A stretch of DNA of 64,000 nucleotides from Dromaius novaehollandiae (lineage: Eukaryota; Chordata; Aves; Casuariiformes; Dromaiidae). The notes under the pieces were generated by a model. The model saw nothing but the letters and a program-made list of their open reading frames with translations, did no database searches and was not told where the DNA came from. Shown here piece by piece: positions 51,801 to 64,000 of the stretch (position 1 is its first letter; each line of letters starts with the position of its first letter). The stretch is from the NCBI RefSeq assembly GCF_036370855.1, contig NC_088102.1, forward strand, positions 71,495,601-71,559,600, read 5' to 3'. Made by a program: the position numbers and the translations under genes.

Positions 51801-54800
51801 TCCATGTCTAATTTATCAAAAAAGAAAAAGAGCAAACTGCAATATCTAGTGGTGAAAGATGCTCAGCCAAACCTCCCAGAAAAAATAGTTTACAAAAATC
51901 AGTTTTTAAACAAAAGTTGAAAGCAATCAATGTATTTTAATCTTGAGAAATGTATTAAAAGTGATCTTTTGAAAAGGCAAACTTAATTATTCTTTTTAAA
52001 GGGGGTAAAAACAATTACAGAGATGTTTTCGTGATTTTTCAACTTAGGTATTTCAACTGAAGTCATTATTTAGAAATTTTATGTTCTACTATACACCTAA
52101 ATGCAAAATCCATGTTCTTTAGGAAGAAGCAATTTCCCTGTTGCCTGTTTCTATTCCCTGAGAGCTTTCTAAACATTGTGAAGAAGCTCAATAAAGATAA
52201 AAATTGCTATAAAGCAACTACACTGAAAACTGTTATCTCCACATTTATTTCTGAAAAACAGGCAATCTTTATATTTTAATAATCTAATTTATGGTGTTTA
52301 TACAATTTTGGGGAGTATTAAATGTGATCTTCCTGCTGGTAGTATATCTATGTGTTCACCTTCTTTTGGTTGAAATTTGAAAACAGAAGACTGGAGATAA
52401 AGGAAACAAATAATTATTGTATTTGTCTTTTCTATTAAAAATGTTATTTTCTCAAGGATGACTAGACTAGCCATAATCTTTTTCAGTATCAGGCAGCATC
52501 GTATTTTTTTGCTCAGGGATTGCCTTTTGCAGAAAGCTGGAATTGCATTTCCTCGGCCTAACCTCCTCTGGATATTTTACATCTCTTAATTGCAGCTTTT
52601 CTGGTATATAACTCTATGAAAAACTAGGAAGCATTGCACATTATCTTGAAACAGATCTCTTCCACTGTGTCCTGCGAGGAAATGCAGGGCTCCACTGTTA
52701 TTGCTACCCTCACACAAGCAAGTTTCAACTGAATCTACTAATCAGTAATATAATAACAGCAGTCCATGTATCATGCTTTTATTTCTCGGCTCTCTATCCC
52801 CAAATGCTTAAAAATGTCACCAAAAAAACACTAGTTCTTTTTGCAAAGGAAGAAGAACTGAGGCACAGAACAGTGAAGTAACCTGACTAAGGTAACATGC
52901 AGAGTTAGCGGTAGCCCTGGAAATGCCTTCCAGACATCCTCATTCCCCATCTGGTGGGCTAAGTAGGATAAGTCCATTAAAAAAAAAAGCTATTGTATGG
53001 ACTAGAGCCAGGCACCTGCCCTGAGCTCAGCTATCAAGACAGCGTTGCTATTCATTAATGCAGGTTAAATTGATCTTGCAAGCAAATTGAGATTTTTACA
53101 AGTGAATGGGAAGCCCTGAGTGGGGAGCTCTGACCTTGCCTCCGATGCTGTGCCTGCCTGGAACGTTACCTGCAATAGTACGCTACATTTCCTAATAGCA
53201 GGGTAGGAGAGCAATGATAATAGGGTAGAAGGACAGGAAGCTTTTGATATTAAACATACCTTTTTGGCATCCTGAAAGCTTTGTCATGTCTGCAGACAGA
53301 GAAAAAGATGTGTTCATTTATTATTTTTCTACGAAGCGAAGTGCTGTGCTGTTAATGAGCAAGTTAACCCTTTCAGGATCTGTAAAACACCAAACTGAGC
53401 AATTGCTGCAAGTATAGCTGCAGCAGCAGAATACTGCCTGGCACTGCATGAATCAGACTGTCTAATGAATAATAGTCTCTTCCTCTTCCACTGGCATTTT
53501 AATTGAATGTGGTGGGAAGACATGTAGTCACTCCTGATTTTTGCCCCTCTAGAAAACCCTGTAGAATGTAATGGACATAATATAATCCCATAGAAATCAC
53601 ACTGTAACTCTTATCCATAAAAACCTATCAGTTTTAAGCACTTTCCTAGTGATTATGTAATTGTTTTGTGACAAGGGCATAATTCTTATTAAATTTCTCA
53701 AGTTGAGTTAACAATGCCTATAGATAATTTTTATTTCCTAAGCTCAGCAAGGATTTTCCAAAACAATGAATCTCGTTTTTTTCCTGGGCACTTCCAAAGG
53801 CAACATTCATACAGTTTAGAGGAGCAGAAGGCCAATGGAGCTGTTCAAAACATTTTACAGGGGCTTTCTTCACAGAGGAGCATTTGTAATTCCTATCGGT
53901 AGGGCCCTGAGGAATCAAATGAAGCAGCCTTCCCCAGGGGACCCAAGGTTACCTTTGTTATCGAATCCTTGAGGCCAAGTTGACACTGGCATAATAACAG
54001 AAAAACTCAGTGGGTCACCATATCTGAAGGGCTTTTTCCTTCTGCACTGCATTTCCCCTGAAACATTTCTTTGAAATACGCTCCAGCCAGGCATGGCCCC
54101 GGGTTGCTCAACATGTTGTTGCATTACCAGCAGACTCGTGCCTGCATGGCAGCAGGCAGCACGGTGCCGGCTCGCTTTGGAGCCACCTGGGCAAGGCGGC
54201 CTCCAGCAAACTGCTCCCAGCTGCTGCCTCCTCCTCCCATGAGAGCCGCGTTGTGCTCAGCTCGGCAAGGGCCTCCCTCGGCAAGTGGCTCCCTGCTTCG
54301 CCCCGGGCAGCCAGGTGCTGTCCTCCAGGAAGCCAGTGACCCTGTGGCAGCTCATCCCTCCTGGCACATTGTCATGAATGGAAGGATGGAAAAGCAACGA
54401 AGAAAACATCCCCCTGGAAGAGGCACTCTCGGTGGCACATGTTATCATGTACATCTTCCTCATCATACTCATGCTCCATAGATTTGGAAGAGAGGAGAGC
54501 AAAGAAAAATCCTCACTGGATTATTAAAGGGAGGTTTCATTCTGGTAGCACACTGCCCACTCCTCTGCCTCTGTGCTAATTCTCTCACAATGGCTTCTCA
54601 ACCAGATTTGCTCAGATTAAAAACCACATTCTGTCATTATTATGATATTGCTTTTCTGTCTGCCAGTGCTGCCCATTCTGCCAGGGATTTGCAATCCAGC
54701 TGTATTTGCTGCCTAAATAACCTGTTACAGAGAATGTAGTTGACAATTCTATTGATAGTGAATGAGCTAGAAAGGATCCAGGCTCCACTCCTCTGGCTGC

Positions 54801-56213
54801 AATTGCTCTGCACTGCAAACAGAAGCAAATTAAATCCGCTGTTAATGATTAGAAAATGAGGCCATAAAGGGCTTTTGTGCCTAACGCTGCATCACTATGC
54901 AAAGGCAAGGAATTCAATGCTGCCTCTTACTGGACTTTGTTTGGTGCCTTCTGCTGTGGTAGCAAAGGGATCATGGTCTTTAGTGCCAACAGTGGACTCC
55001 AGAGGGCACAAGAAGCAAGGATGGATGAAGCTGGCTGGAAGGGGCAGAGGATGTTTTTCAGCCTGTTAAGGACGCCAGTGCTGAATGCATCATTACATGC
55101 TGCCTGAAAAATGTCTACCATCCAAGCAAGTCACTGGGTGCTCTGCACGCAAATGAAGTTTGCCTGATTCCGTCATGGGCAATACAGAATTTACACCCTC
55201 GTCACTGCCCAGCCTGGGAAACCAAGTGATCTTCCCCACGTTTGTACTTCTCACTGCTCTGCTGTAGCCAGTGCTTATCCCCTGCTGCCTCTCCACTCCA
55301 GCACAGGCAGTAGCTTTGGTGGGGGTAGACAAAGAAATTAAGTGTGCTCTTATCACTCAGAAACTCTTGCCAAGCTAAAGGATTAGCCATCTGGATATCT
55401 GGATATACATTGCAAAAGAAGAAAATACTAGGGTCACAGAAGATGGGCATGGCTGCAGCTGGATGAATCCAAGAGCGACTGAGTGACCTGAGCTTTATCC
55501 AGTGGGTGACCTTGAGAAGCAAATCCTGCCTCTTCCTGGTGTGGGAATGGAAGGTGCTAGCAGCTCTGTACATCCTCCACCGAGGTGGGGAGAGCAGCCT
55601 GGATCCCTCCATGCTCTTTGGGTTGGCTGCTCCCCAAAACTGAGGAGGCAAAACCATGTTTCAAGCATCCCAGATCAGACCCTTCTTATCCCACTGCCCA
55701 CGCCGAAACCCGGGAGAGGCTCTCTGCAAGCCTCTGAGATGCTCTCCAGGTGCCTCTTACCTGACTGTTACAATGTGATGCTGCACTGGCTGTGAGGGTC
55801 GCTGGCCAGGAGACCACTGTTTCCAGGGGGTTTCCGAGACATCGTGGTGGGAAGCTGGCGTGGGATCACCGCTGGAATGGTGGGAACACAGCATGGGCCT
55901 CTCGCCATGCCCTGGGAGTGGGGGCAGGCCGTAGCTGCCTCTGGGCTCCTGCTGGTTGCAGGGGTAATACACGTGAGGCTGCTGTGAGTCCTGGGAGCTG
56001 GATGGCACCTGCCCATTCGACTGGGTGGAAATTGGTCCAAGCGTGTGGCTGGAGGAGGGCAAGTGGTCTCCCCCCAGCCTGGGGGAGGCAGGAACAGGGC
56101 AGTGATGGACTGGGCAGATTCCTTCCCAGGAAGTTCCGCTGTAGCTGAGCTCAGTGTTCCCAATCTCTGGCATGGCAAGACAGGTCTGGCAAGGTCCTGC
56201 ATTTCTTTTTTCT
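42440..56213 (-). CDS. DISP2: Dispatched homolog 2 (RND/SSD membrane protein)
   Basis: Member of the Dispatched/Patched/NPC1 RND family. DISP1 exports lipidated Hedgehog; the role of DISP2 is less clear and mostly neural. Recognised exons in order: 55761-56213, 53260-53289, 50130-50253, 48452-48567, 47845-47963, 47114-47211, 42440-45859. All are GT-AG with consistent phases. From the ATG at 56171-56173 the product is 1439 aa (human 1401 by memory). Features: a proline/serine-rich cytoplasmic N-terminus; TM1 at about residues 150-180 (EWPVAVLALCSVTAVVCTLA); a long extracellular loop; a sterol-sensing domain at about 475-640; a second TM cluster at about 950-1105 with GLSVD at 1017-1021; and a cytoplasmic tail of about 320 aa with the conserved NEQYELQPLSRKLSDSFD. 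Exon 55761-56213 opens in frame at a splice acceptor, so an upstream first exon, coding or not, is likely. TM4 lacks the aspartates found in DISP1. Confidence 0.95.
53260..53289 (-). CDS. DISP2: DISP2 30-nt microexon
   Basis: Thirty nucleotides between a tctgcag acceptor and a gtatgt donor, reading HDKAFRMPK with split Arg and Ser codons at the ends. The human protein has QERAFQMPK at the same place, just before TM1. Phases fit the flanking exons (AG|A and AG|T). Skipping would keep the frame and remove 10 residues. Confidence 0.88.
55761..56213 (-). CDS. DISP2: DISP2 N-terminal exon (start uncertain)
   Basis: It codes for the Pro/Ser/His-rich cytoplasmic N-terminus. Human-like words are PVQHHIVTVR at the 3' end and HVYYPCNQQEPRG in the middle. 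The 5' border is a ctctcgcag acceptor at 56214-56215, and the frame stays open from there to the first Met (56171-56173). Translation may begin at that Met or in an unseen upstream exon ending in phase 2. The human N-terminal MDGD segment was not found. Confidence 0.8.
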
Positions 56214-59200
56214 CTGCGAGAGAAAATAAAGGGTATGTTAAAACCCTTCTCTGTTAAAACACTGGAGCAGTAGAAGGGCTGTGCAGAAGGACTGCATCTT
56301 GCAAACTGGAGCCTCTGACAGGCATCCAGTGTGCCACAAGCCTTGAAATCTCACCCAGTATTTCCTATATCACAGCCAGTCTCGGGGCTGAGCTGGACTA
56401 TGCTTTAACAAAGACATCCATAGCTCAGTCAGAGACTCCAAGTGGTGGAGAATCTATCACATCTTTGTGCATGTTGCTTCAAAAATTGTGAAAAAAAGGG
56501 TAACATCTGCTTGAACAGTTTTCAACTCCTGTAGTGGCTGTGACTACAATGCATGTTTTTAGAAGCTGGGTATGGTTAAAATGTGTAGGCAGAATTAGAT
56601 TTTGTTTATGGTATTTTGGTTAGATGGGCCCTCATCGTCCCCTCTTTTTTCTCCGTGATAGTTCACTGTGGAAGGGGTAGGACGCACTCTGGTGATAATG
56701 GTTGGATCCTAATCCAGGAGCACAGAGTGACTGCAGAGATCTAGTGAAACAGAAACCAAAGGTGCCCGTGTGCGAGGAAGATATTAAGATATCTGGACTT
56801 CTCAGGAGGATGAATTTGTCTGATTGCTCAGCACAAAGACTCTTGCCTCCACATTAGGACACTAGGAAAGTGAATCATCCTTAACAGTAAAACTGTACAG
56901 TGAACTTGATGGCTGCCCATAGTGTGAAAAGGGCTCCAGCCTCCAGCCTGGCACAGGCTGTGATGGCTCCCATGTCCTGTGGACTCTCTGTTGGACTCTT
57001 TAGGAACAGTTTAGACAAGCATCTCTAAGGAATAAAGGCAACAGATGTTATTGGTCTTGGTATGCAGCAAGGGGATGGAGTAGGACCTCTCAGGATCTGT
57101 TGAAGGTTGACTTTCCTCTGACTGCTCAATTTACTGAGACAAAACATTTGCAGAGATGACAGACTTCCCTTCCCAAATAAAGAGGCCTCTGCAGGAAACA
57201 CTGTCTTCTCTCAATGGAATTTTAAAAATAATTCAATTCCTGGAATTTTTGAATTATGGCATTTGAGAGATTTTTCTAGTCTGGAGAAAGCTTGAATAAT
57301 GCATGGAAGGACCGATTAGTCTGTGTGCCATCAAAAAACCCCTCCACACCCAGCTGAATGAGGCTGCACTGACTCAAAAAAATGCCTTATAAATTGTCTA
57401 AAGGGATGCAGCTGGTCAAGGTGTCAGAGAACTTCAGCAGCACTGTATTATCTGAAGTGCAAACAGAGAGCACAATATGGAAATCCTGAAAGATTGGTCG
57501 TTGTTCAGAGCACGTGCCATGGTGTCTATAGCTGACTTATGTGCCTGCTCTGGTGTCTGGCATCTAGAATTAAGTATGATGAACGATTCAGGTCGCCTGG
57601 AATCACAAAGTGTCTGAAGTCTTCAAAGAATTATGAGTGCTGGAGCGAGACAAAAATGAGATGAACTTTAGCCTGAGGTAGTTGATAGAACGTTTGAAAA
57701 AAGAAGGCAAAAAAATGTTTGAAAAGGGAATGTTTTCTAAAATTTGCAGAATTCACCTCTTAACTTTCTGAGACAGCCAGTGGAAAAGGCATAATTTTAG
57801 CAATTACAATTTTAGCAATTACAATTTATGGATCACAAGACGAAGCTGAAGTTATACAGAAGGCACCTTGGCCTGTGTTGTGGCTTTGGAGTGGTCAGAT
57901 CCCAGCAAAGCCTTTTGCTCCTCGTGGTGACTTTTACCCCTCACCATGGGGTAATGCAGACTAGCCAGAGATGGTGATTGTCCCCAGAGACCACAGAAAC
58001 TTTTTCTAAGAAAGATTTACAGCCTCTGGCAGGATCTAATGCATGATCCTCTGAATGACTTTTGGCCAGGAATCTAGCCATGACTTTGCCTGTCAAACAA
58101 GAGCAGTAATTTCATATAGGATGGGGATCCTCCCCAGAGGCCCACTGCATTAAAACCTCTTCAAGAGACCATGACTTTGTCCAGACTGATAACAAAGCTT
58201 TCATTTTAGCCTTGGATATTAAAAATGTTCACCAATATCTCTGTGGAAACACAGTTTAGAAATCATCCAATTCTAATTTTCATTTTTAAGTCAGAAGACA
58301 ACTGCAGCACAGTTCCAGACATGGGCCAAGTTCATGGGTGCTCACTATGACACTATCTTCAGAAGTAATAACCAACATTCAAATGCAGATTTTTCTGATG
58401 CTCAGGCAATGCAGGAGGTGGGAACTACGTAGCGAATTTTGTCTGGGGATGTGAAAATCCTTGCCTGGATATTTTTTAGTGGTGGCCAGGAAAGGAGAGA
58501 AGAAATAGCAAAATGGTATCACAATAGTCAGAAAATATCAGCGTCTGTATAAGTGAGCTTCTTTGCATCTTTGGGAGTGGGCAGACACCTAAAGGAGCAA
58601 AGACAGAATCTGCGAGACTGGTTATGGGGCATATGTTTCCTGTGACGATAGATGTACAAAGTGGCTGGAAACTAGTCTAAGCGTGCACTGATGCAGGTGC
58701 CAGAAAACCCATAAAGAGATGTGTGTACATCTCATTGAAATACGCTTGGCAGCTTGCTCCCCATGGTTTCAGCACTCAGTTGTGGCTGGTCCGAAATATG
58801 AGTTACTAATGTAAACTTCAACTAATTCAATGCACTGAGAGGGAGTGCTGCTTTCCAAGGCAGGAGCTCCTGAACAGATTTTTGCCAATGATATCCCATT
58901 CACCTGCAGGATTTGTCAAAAGAAATAATATAAAACACATCACATGAGCTCCTTGCTGTCCTGTCACAGATGGATTAATGGCAGGATTGCCCAGATGTTC
59001 AAGCAAGTGATTTATAATATATGGCTCTGTGTTAGGGTAGCTTACAACAGAAGACTACAAATTTACCATTGGTATATATGAACGCAATACATGAGGCTAT
59101 AAATCAAATATCAGCAAAACTGTTTATGAGATATAATTTAAGGTCTTGCCAGGCCTTGTTAGAGCCTCGTTAGAGTCACTCGTGCCCAGGGAGGTTCAGG

Positions 59201-62200
59201 TTTCCTAGCACTGCAGAGGGCAGGTGCAGGGTAGACACATGCAGGAAAGATTGTGATCTATGGTAGTCCACATATAAAATGGCATATTTAAGTAGTAATT
59301 GCTCATCTATACTAATTATAGAACCAACTCGTCTGGGACGTATTAACCCCCAAATTGCCTATGGCTCTGGTGAGCTGCAACAGCAGAGTTCGTTTGGGAG
59401 AGCCGGCCTGGAAAGTACCACTTTCTTGGGTTTAAAGCTTATTTCATCTCACTAAGTTCCTTCCAGATTTCCAGTGAATGAAGTGTAGGTGCTGTTTGGG
59501 GGGTCAGGTTTGTAGCTTTGTAGCAACAGAGAGCTGGGTCAGGGAATTTTCACCACAGAGCCAGAACTGTGGTTGTGTTCTACTTTGGCTAGCTCTAGAT
59601 CTTTTCTCACTCCCTTTTTGAAGTTTCTAAGTTACTCTTTTCCCTGAACCATCCCTGATCCCTGATCCTGTCATTTTCCCTAATTTAGGTGCACTTTAAA
59701 TACACAATAGTTTCCTTCAACACATAATAATTCAAAGAGAGACTGCTGCACTTCTGGTAGTCCCACACCTGTAAAATATTTGCGGGGGGAGTTCAAAGTA
59801 GAAGAAGAAAACATAATTCTTTTTCCTTTAAATTGTTGGATTTGCATAGGAGATTGAAACCAAAGGCTGTTCCTTGGGTTTTCATACCTGAGTTTCTTTT
59901 GTAACTACGCTGCTGTATCTGTTTGCCTCATCTAATGGTGAATATGTAATGCTGGACAGAAAAAGAGCGCTTCCACTTCTGAGTGGGACTTGAAACACTT
60001 CCAAGCACCAAAACGCACTTTGAAGGTGGTCACGGAGATGCAGGAAAAAGGCAATGAAAAATTCCTTCTCCAAAAAGCCCTCAGCTACAAAGCCTCCTGA
60101 TGGGGAAAACAGACAACAAACTCTTGGATATAGCAGGCTGCTCCCAATTTTTGTGCATATTCGTTAATTTATTTGATGCTAATAGTTCACATGAAATTGT
60201 TTACCATATTTGCTGTCAAATAGCGTCAAGTTCTAGTCTTCCTCCATATGTTGCCTCTTAACTCAATCCCCGGCTGCTCAGTGACATCGTATTTTAGAAT
60301 AACTTTAGCTATTTCAAATCATTCACTCATGACTCTTCTTCATTATCTCTTTTCAGACTAAACAATTCCAGTTCTGTCAATCACCCTACAGATATAAGTT
60401 GCCTTACGCTCTGCTCTCTCCAACTCCATGACGATAGGACCTAGGTTATTTAAAATCTCCAGGGAAACGTGGAGCTCACAAATAATGATAGGTTTGAATA
60501 ATCACTGGTGTCAGTTCTGCAGATTGCAAGTCTTCAGTTGCTACGATCCCAATTCGCCATAGAGCTGGCGGGCTTAACATCTTATATGCTGAGATCTGTG
60601 CCAGAGATGCAGGCTGGTCCTGGTTTGCCTGCCTGGAAACACGTCGCTATTACTTTTCGGGGGCCCCAAGACCCAGAGCTATGTTTGAAGAATGGCTGTG
60701 TGGGAGTTTCTGCTATCTATTTCTTGTCAAGCAGGAGAAGAGGTGGGCAGAGCACTGGGCTTACGAATCTGCTTGCCATGCTGACACTAACAAAACCTAA
60801 CATCGGGGGAAGAGAAACTTTTTTTTGCTCATTCTCAGTCCCAGCAGTGTCAAATATTTGACATCTTTGGAGCTGTGTGGGCAGAAATGGTCTCTTAGCC
60901 ACAGAAAAGCCTACAGGAGCAGCCTGACAGACTCTTTTTGTTTTTTTTTTTCCTTCAAACTTAGCTAGATGCAACAAAAGAGAAGTGGAGAAGAGAGAGA
61001 AAAGGGAGACAGGGCACTCAATGGGCTGAAGTTGACTGCTCCCGTTACCCACTGCAGTGAGCTACTTGCTTCCCCATCCCTTCCCCGAGATGTCTAGACA
61101 GTATGATAAACTAATTTATGAAACGAATCAGAGTGAGCGCAGCAGTGCTTTTCTGAGACAAATACCAGGGCATAGGCAGCCCACCTGATGTGATGGAACC
61201 AGCAAAAGGACTGAAGCTTCTTCCCATAGGAAAAGAGGCATCTAAAGAGATGGCTTTCTGCTATTTCACTCCTGCTGGGATGCAGAGCAGCGATATAGGC
61301 ATTGCAGAGTTTGTGGCAGGAGCCAAGGGCTGAATGCAGCTGTCACACAGAGCTGCACTCAGGTGGAGGAAGCTTTGCACGGCAGAGAAATGACGGCACA
61401 TGGCCACCTTGCCTTTTCTGGGCCACTCCATCCCTTTGGCACGTCTCTGATCTTGCTTCCCTCCAAGCCATGCAGCAGGAGAGCGTGTGTGTCTCCAGGA
61501 GAGGAGAAATGGGCAAAAAACATCCAGCATTTTGAAGGAATGACTTCTTTATCTGGCTGCCTAACTCCATGCTCATTCCCAAGACCAAATCTATAAGCAC
61601 ACCTTTTTTTTTTTTAATAGAAAAGTTATTTATCTCACTCTTTGCATGCTAAGGAGAGGATCAGGGAAGCAGCACTTTGCATATGAAAAATGGGCAACTC
61701 CTACCACATGAATGGAGCTGTCTGATGCCTGACTCAAACTACAACTTCTCCCACTGATAGAAGAATGTCAAGAGGGAATAAAAACAAGAGAGCAAAAGGG
61801 ATAGATTCTGTATCTTGACTACAAGAAGAGTCCTTTTTCCCAAGGGACCTTTGCTCAATTAGAGATTAAGCACTGCAAAATTTAATTCACAGAAAAAGAA
61901 GCTAGATTTTTTTTCTTTCCCTTTTTTTTCTGACTCTAGCAAGGCTTTCTTTGCATATCAGCTGTACAATTTTTCCCAAATGAAAAGGAAGAATCTTTCT
62001 GAACTAAAACCATGTCATCTTCCATCTAGATCAATAGCTTTTTCTTTGGCAGTTACAAATGACTTTTTAAGAATGGGCTTTGCAGAAGAATTTAAGTACA
62101 AGTTTATAACTGAAGTTATAAAAAATAACTTTCTCAAGTTATTTTGAACACAGCATCAGCAGTACAGCAGTGGAGCTCTAAGAGAAAAAAGAGCTTCTTT

Positions 62201-63700
62201 GATTGTGCTTTTTAAGAAAAGTGCCCTCTTTCAGTGATTAGGGTAAGGTTCACTGCATTTCACTCTCACCTAGTTATCTAGGTCCGCTGTCTAGCTGACG
62301 GGGGAGACAGGCATCTCTAGAGGCAATTCATTTCCTCCTTTGGTAGGGGTCAATTCTTGCGCACTGAAAAATTTCTGTGCGGTTGCTAGTTGTTTTGCTT
62401 TTTCGGTATAGCAGCAGGATAGCATGTATCCTTGAGAAGACCTACAGTCTTTTTTTAGCGAGACTCCTGAGTTTGTTAAATCATCATGAAAAATTTATGA
62501 GTCTGCAAAACTCTGCTTCCCACGTACTCTGTTGAGAAAAGTTTAGCTTTACAATTCTATCCATTGACTTGGCTGAACAGTCTTTCCTTTACTCGAGACA
62601 GCTACTACTGCTGTGGATTTAGGTGTGTGCGATGGGATGGGCACAAAGAGCTCAAGCATCCCAACCCAGTCTTCACTGCCAAAATATGTTTGGATGCAGT
62701 TTGCCATATGTACACTGGCGGTGTAAAATGTGCTAGTTACATGGTTTGCTAACTCCATTTTGAAGAAAAACAAATAGAACAACACCTTTCTATCCCTCTC
62801 TTTAAAAGGCTAGAAGGAAGTTAGTGTTTTCAAACACCAATAGCTTTCTGATGATAAATTCAGTAGCTCATTCACTAGCACCAGAAGATGGGGACTGTGG
62901 AGCTAACCATTCAGTGTATATATAAAGAGCCTTACGTAAATAAGCATTTTATGCACATGCATGCTCAAGAGTGAGAGAACTATCTTTGTGTACTTTATTG
63001 CCATAAATTTTAGTTCTCACACGAGCCACATGAGTGAAATTCAAAATGCACCTGTTTCCAGCAGCTTAACTCCTTTGTACAGCTTCCTCTTATAGACTGC
63101 AGCATTCACTTCAATAAACCTGTTTAAATGAGCAAGGATTACCCAGGCAAGCTAATGGGGCTTCATTGATAGCTCATACACCATCAAATGCCCAAGATTT
63201 AAAACAGTGACAGGTTGTGTAATAGTTACTCAGCAAGCACTGAAACCCAAAAGCACACCAGCCTCTGGCTGAGATCTTTAAAGCTGCCTGAAGAGATGTG
63301 ACTGTCCGGTTGGTTTCCCCAGGGCACATCTCAGCATAGATATACTCAGTTAGACAGAGGACAAACTCTTTGGCTTTCAGAACAAATTTGTGCATTGTTG
63401 ACCTCAGACTGTGCATTGCTTGAAAAGAAAATCTGAAGAACTTGGAAGATCTGTTGCCTCCAGTCTAACAAATAGCATTGCAATCCTTGAATAACTGGAG
63501 ATGGCTCCTGGCCCGTAAGCATGGGCTTGTTGAGGTTTTCAGAAGATTACAATGATTGTGGCTATCTGCCTGGTTTAGTACACCATGTGAGGGAGCATAT
63601 GGCACAGGGGGAGAAGAGTAAGGCTGCAGGATTTTATAGAAAATACTTTTTGAGCTAAAAAGATGCTTGTCCATCAGCTGAGGCAATGAGGGCTCTACAC
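56214..63700. other. No gene recognised; possible DISP2 intron 1
   Basis: AT-rich, ordinary-looking DNA. Only a short tandem repeat (57793-57828) and poly-T tracts stand out. If DISP2 begins in the GC-rich right edge, this is its first intron; otherwise it is intergenic. Confidence 0.4.
57793..57828. repeat. 15-nt direct repeat, 2.4 copies
   Basis: The unit aattttagcaattac occurs twice in perfect tandem, followed by a 6-nt partial copy. Confidence 0.85.
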
Positions 63701-64000
63701 CAAACCTGGCAAGCGCTGCCAGCAGTAGCTCACCCGTTGCTGTGGAAGGGAGAGCTCAGCGGGTTGCAGGACAGAAACCTGCCGGGGAGGCCAAGCTCGG
63801 CTGTCACCCACCGGCGCCAGGGTCTGCACGGGGTCTGCATGGCTGCACACGGGAGCACCCAGGAGCTGCATGCAGGGCCGCGAGGGGTTTTGCCCGCTCC
63901 CCCCTCTCCGGGAAGGGTGGACGGCACGCGGGACACACCTCGCCGGGGCTGCAGGACCGTGCCCGGCCCCGTACCCGCTGCCCGGGGAAAACCCGCTGGC
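63700..64000 (-). promoter_or_regulatory. GC-rich edge, possible DISP2 promoter/first exon
   Basis: GC and CpG content rises sharply near 63700 and continues to the window end, as at a CpG-island edge. On the minus strand a good donor, gtgagc, lies at 63728-63733. The open frame before it would join DISP2 exon 55761-56213 in the right phase. Its predicted residues do not resemble the human DISP2 N-terminus, so it could be 5'UTR or unrelated. Confidence 0.35.

Overview
The window looks like a piece of bird (sauropsid) nuclear chromosome. It has vertebrate split genes with GT-AG introns, CpG-island promoters, a CR1 LINE fragment of the avian type and several older CR1/SINE relics. The species cannot be fixed from the sequence. 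There are no RNA genes, CRISPR arrays, operons or intact mobile elements that I can support.

Three protein genes lie head to tail, all on the minus strand. From right to left they are DISP2 (coding about 42.4-56.2 kb, 5' end uncertain), KNSTRN (35.07-40.46 kb) and IVD (17.5-34.6 kb). I rebuilt the exons by hand from splice sites, reading phase and remembered human proteins. IVD gives 12 exons and 424 codons. KNSTRN gives 8 exons and 242 codons. DISP2 gives 7 recognised exons and 1439 codons from the first usable Met, including a 30-nt microexon. All phases close. From memory, this is the same gene order as human 15q15 (DISP2-KNSTRN-IVD-BAHD1). The CpG island at positions 1-930 is therefore best read as the promoter/5' end of BAHD1, whose body would lie left of the window.

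Layout: 1-0.93 kb is a very GC-rich CpG island with three CCAAT boxes and a G-quadruplex motif. 0.94-1.23 kb holds simple repeats. 1.2-16.2 kb is intergenic, with a 5'-truncated CR1 (4975-5605) and an older CR1 reverse-transcriptase remnant (about 8360-8610). 16.3-34.7 kb is IVD with its 3'UTR and promoter. 34.6-40.8 kb is KNSTRN, whose stop codon lies only 481 bp upstream of the IVD start. 41.5-56.2 kb is DISP2. 56.2-63.7 kb has no recognised gene and may be DISP2 intron 1. A GC-rich stretch begins near 63.7 kb and runs off the right edge.

The genes are functionally unrelated: a mitochondrial leucine-catabolism enzyme, a mitotic spindle/kinetochore protein and an RND-family membrane protein. 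I do not see a new multi-gene system. The points most worth a second look are an N-terminal SxIP motif in KNSTRN, which here appears to encode only the short mitotic-type protein; the DISP2 microexon, furin-like site and missing TM4 aspartates; the very short KNSTRN-IVD spacing with matching NRF1-like promoter words; and an ancient CR1 3' end that abuts an IVD splice donor.
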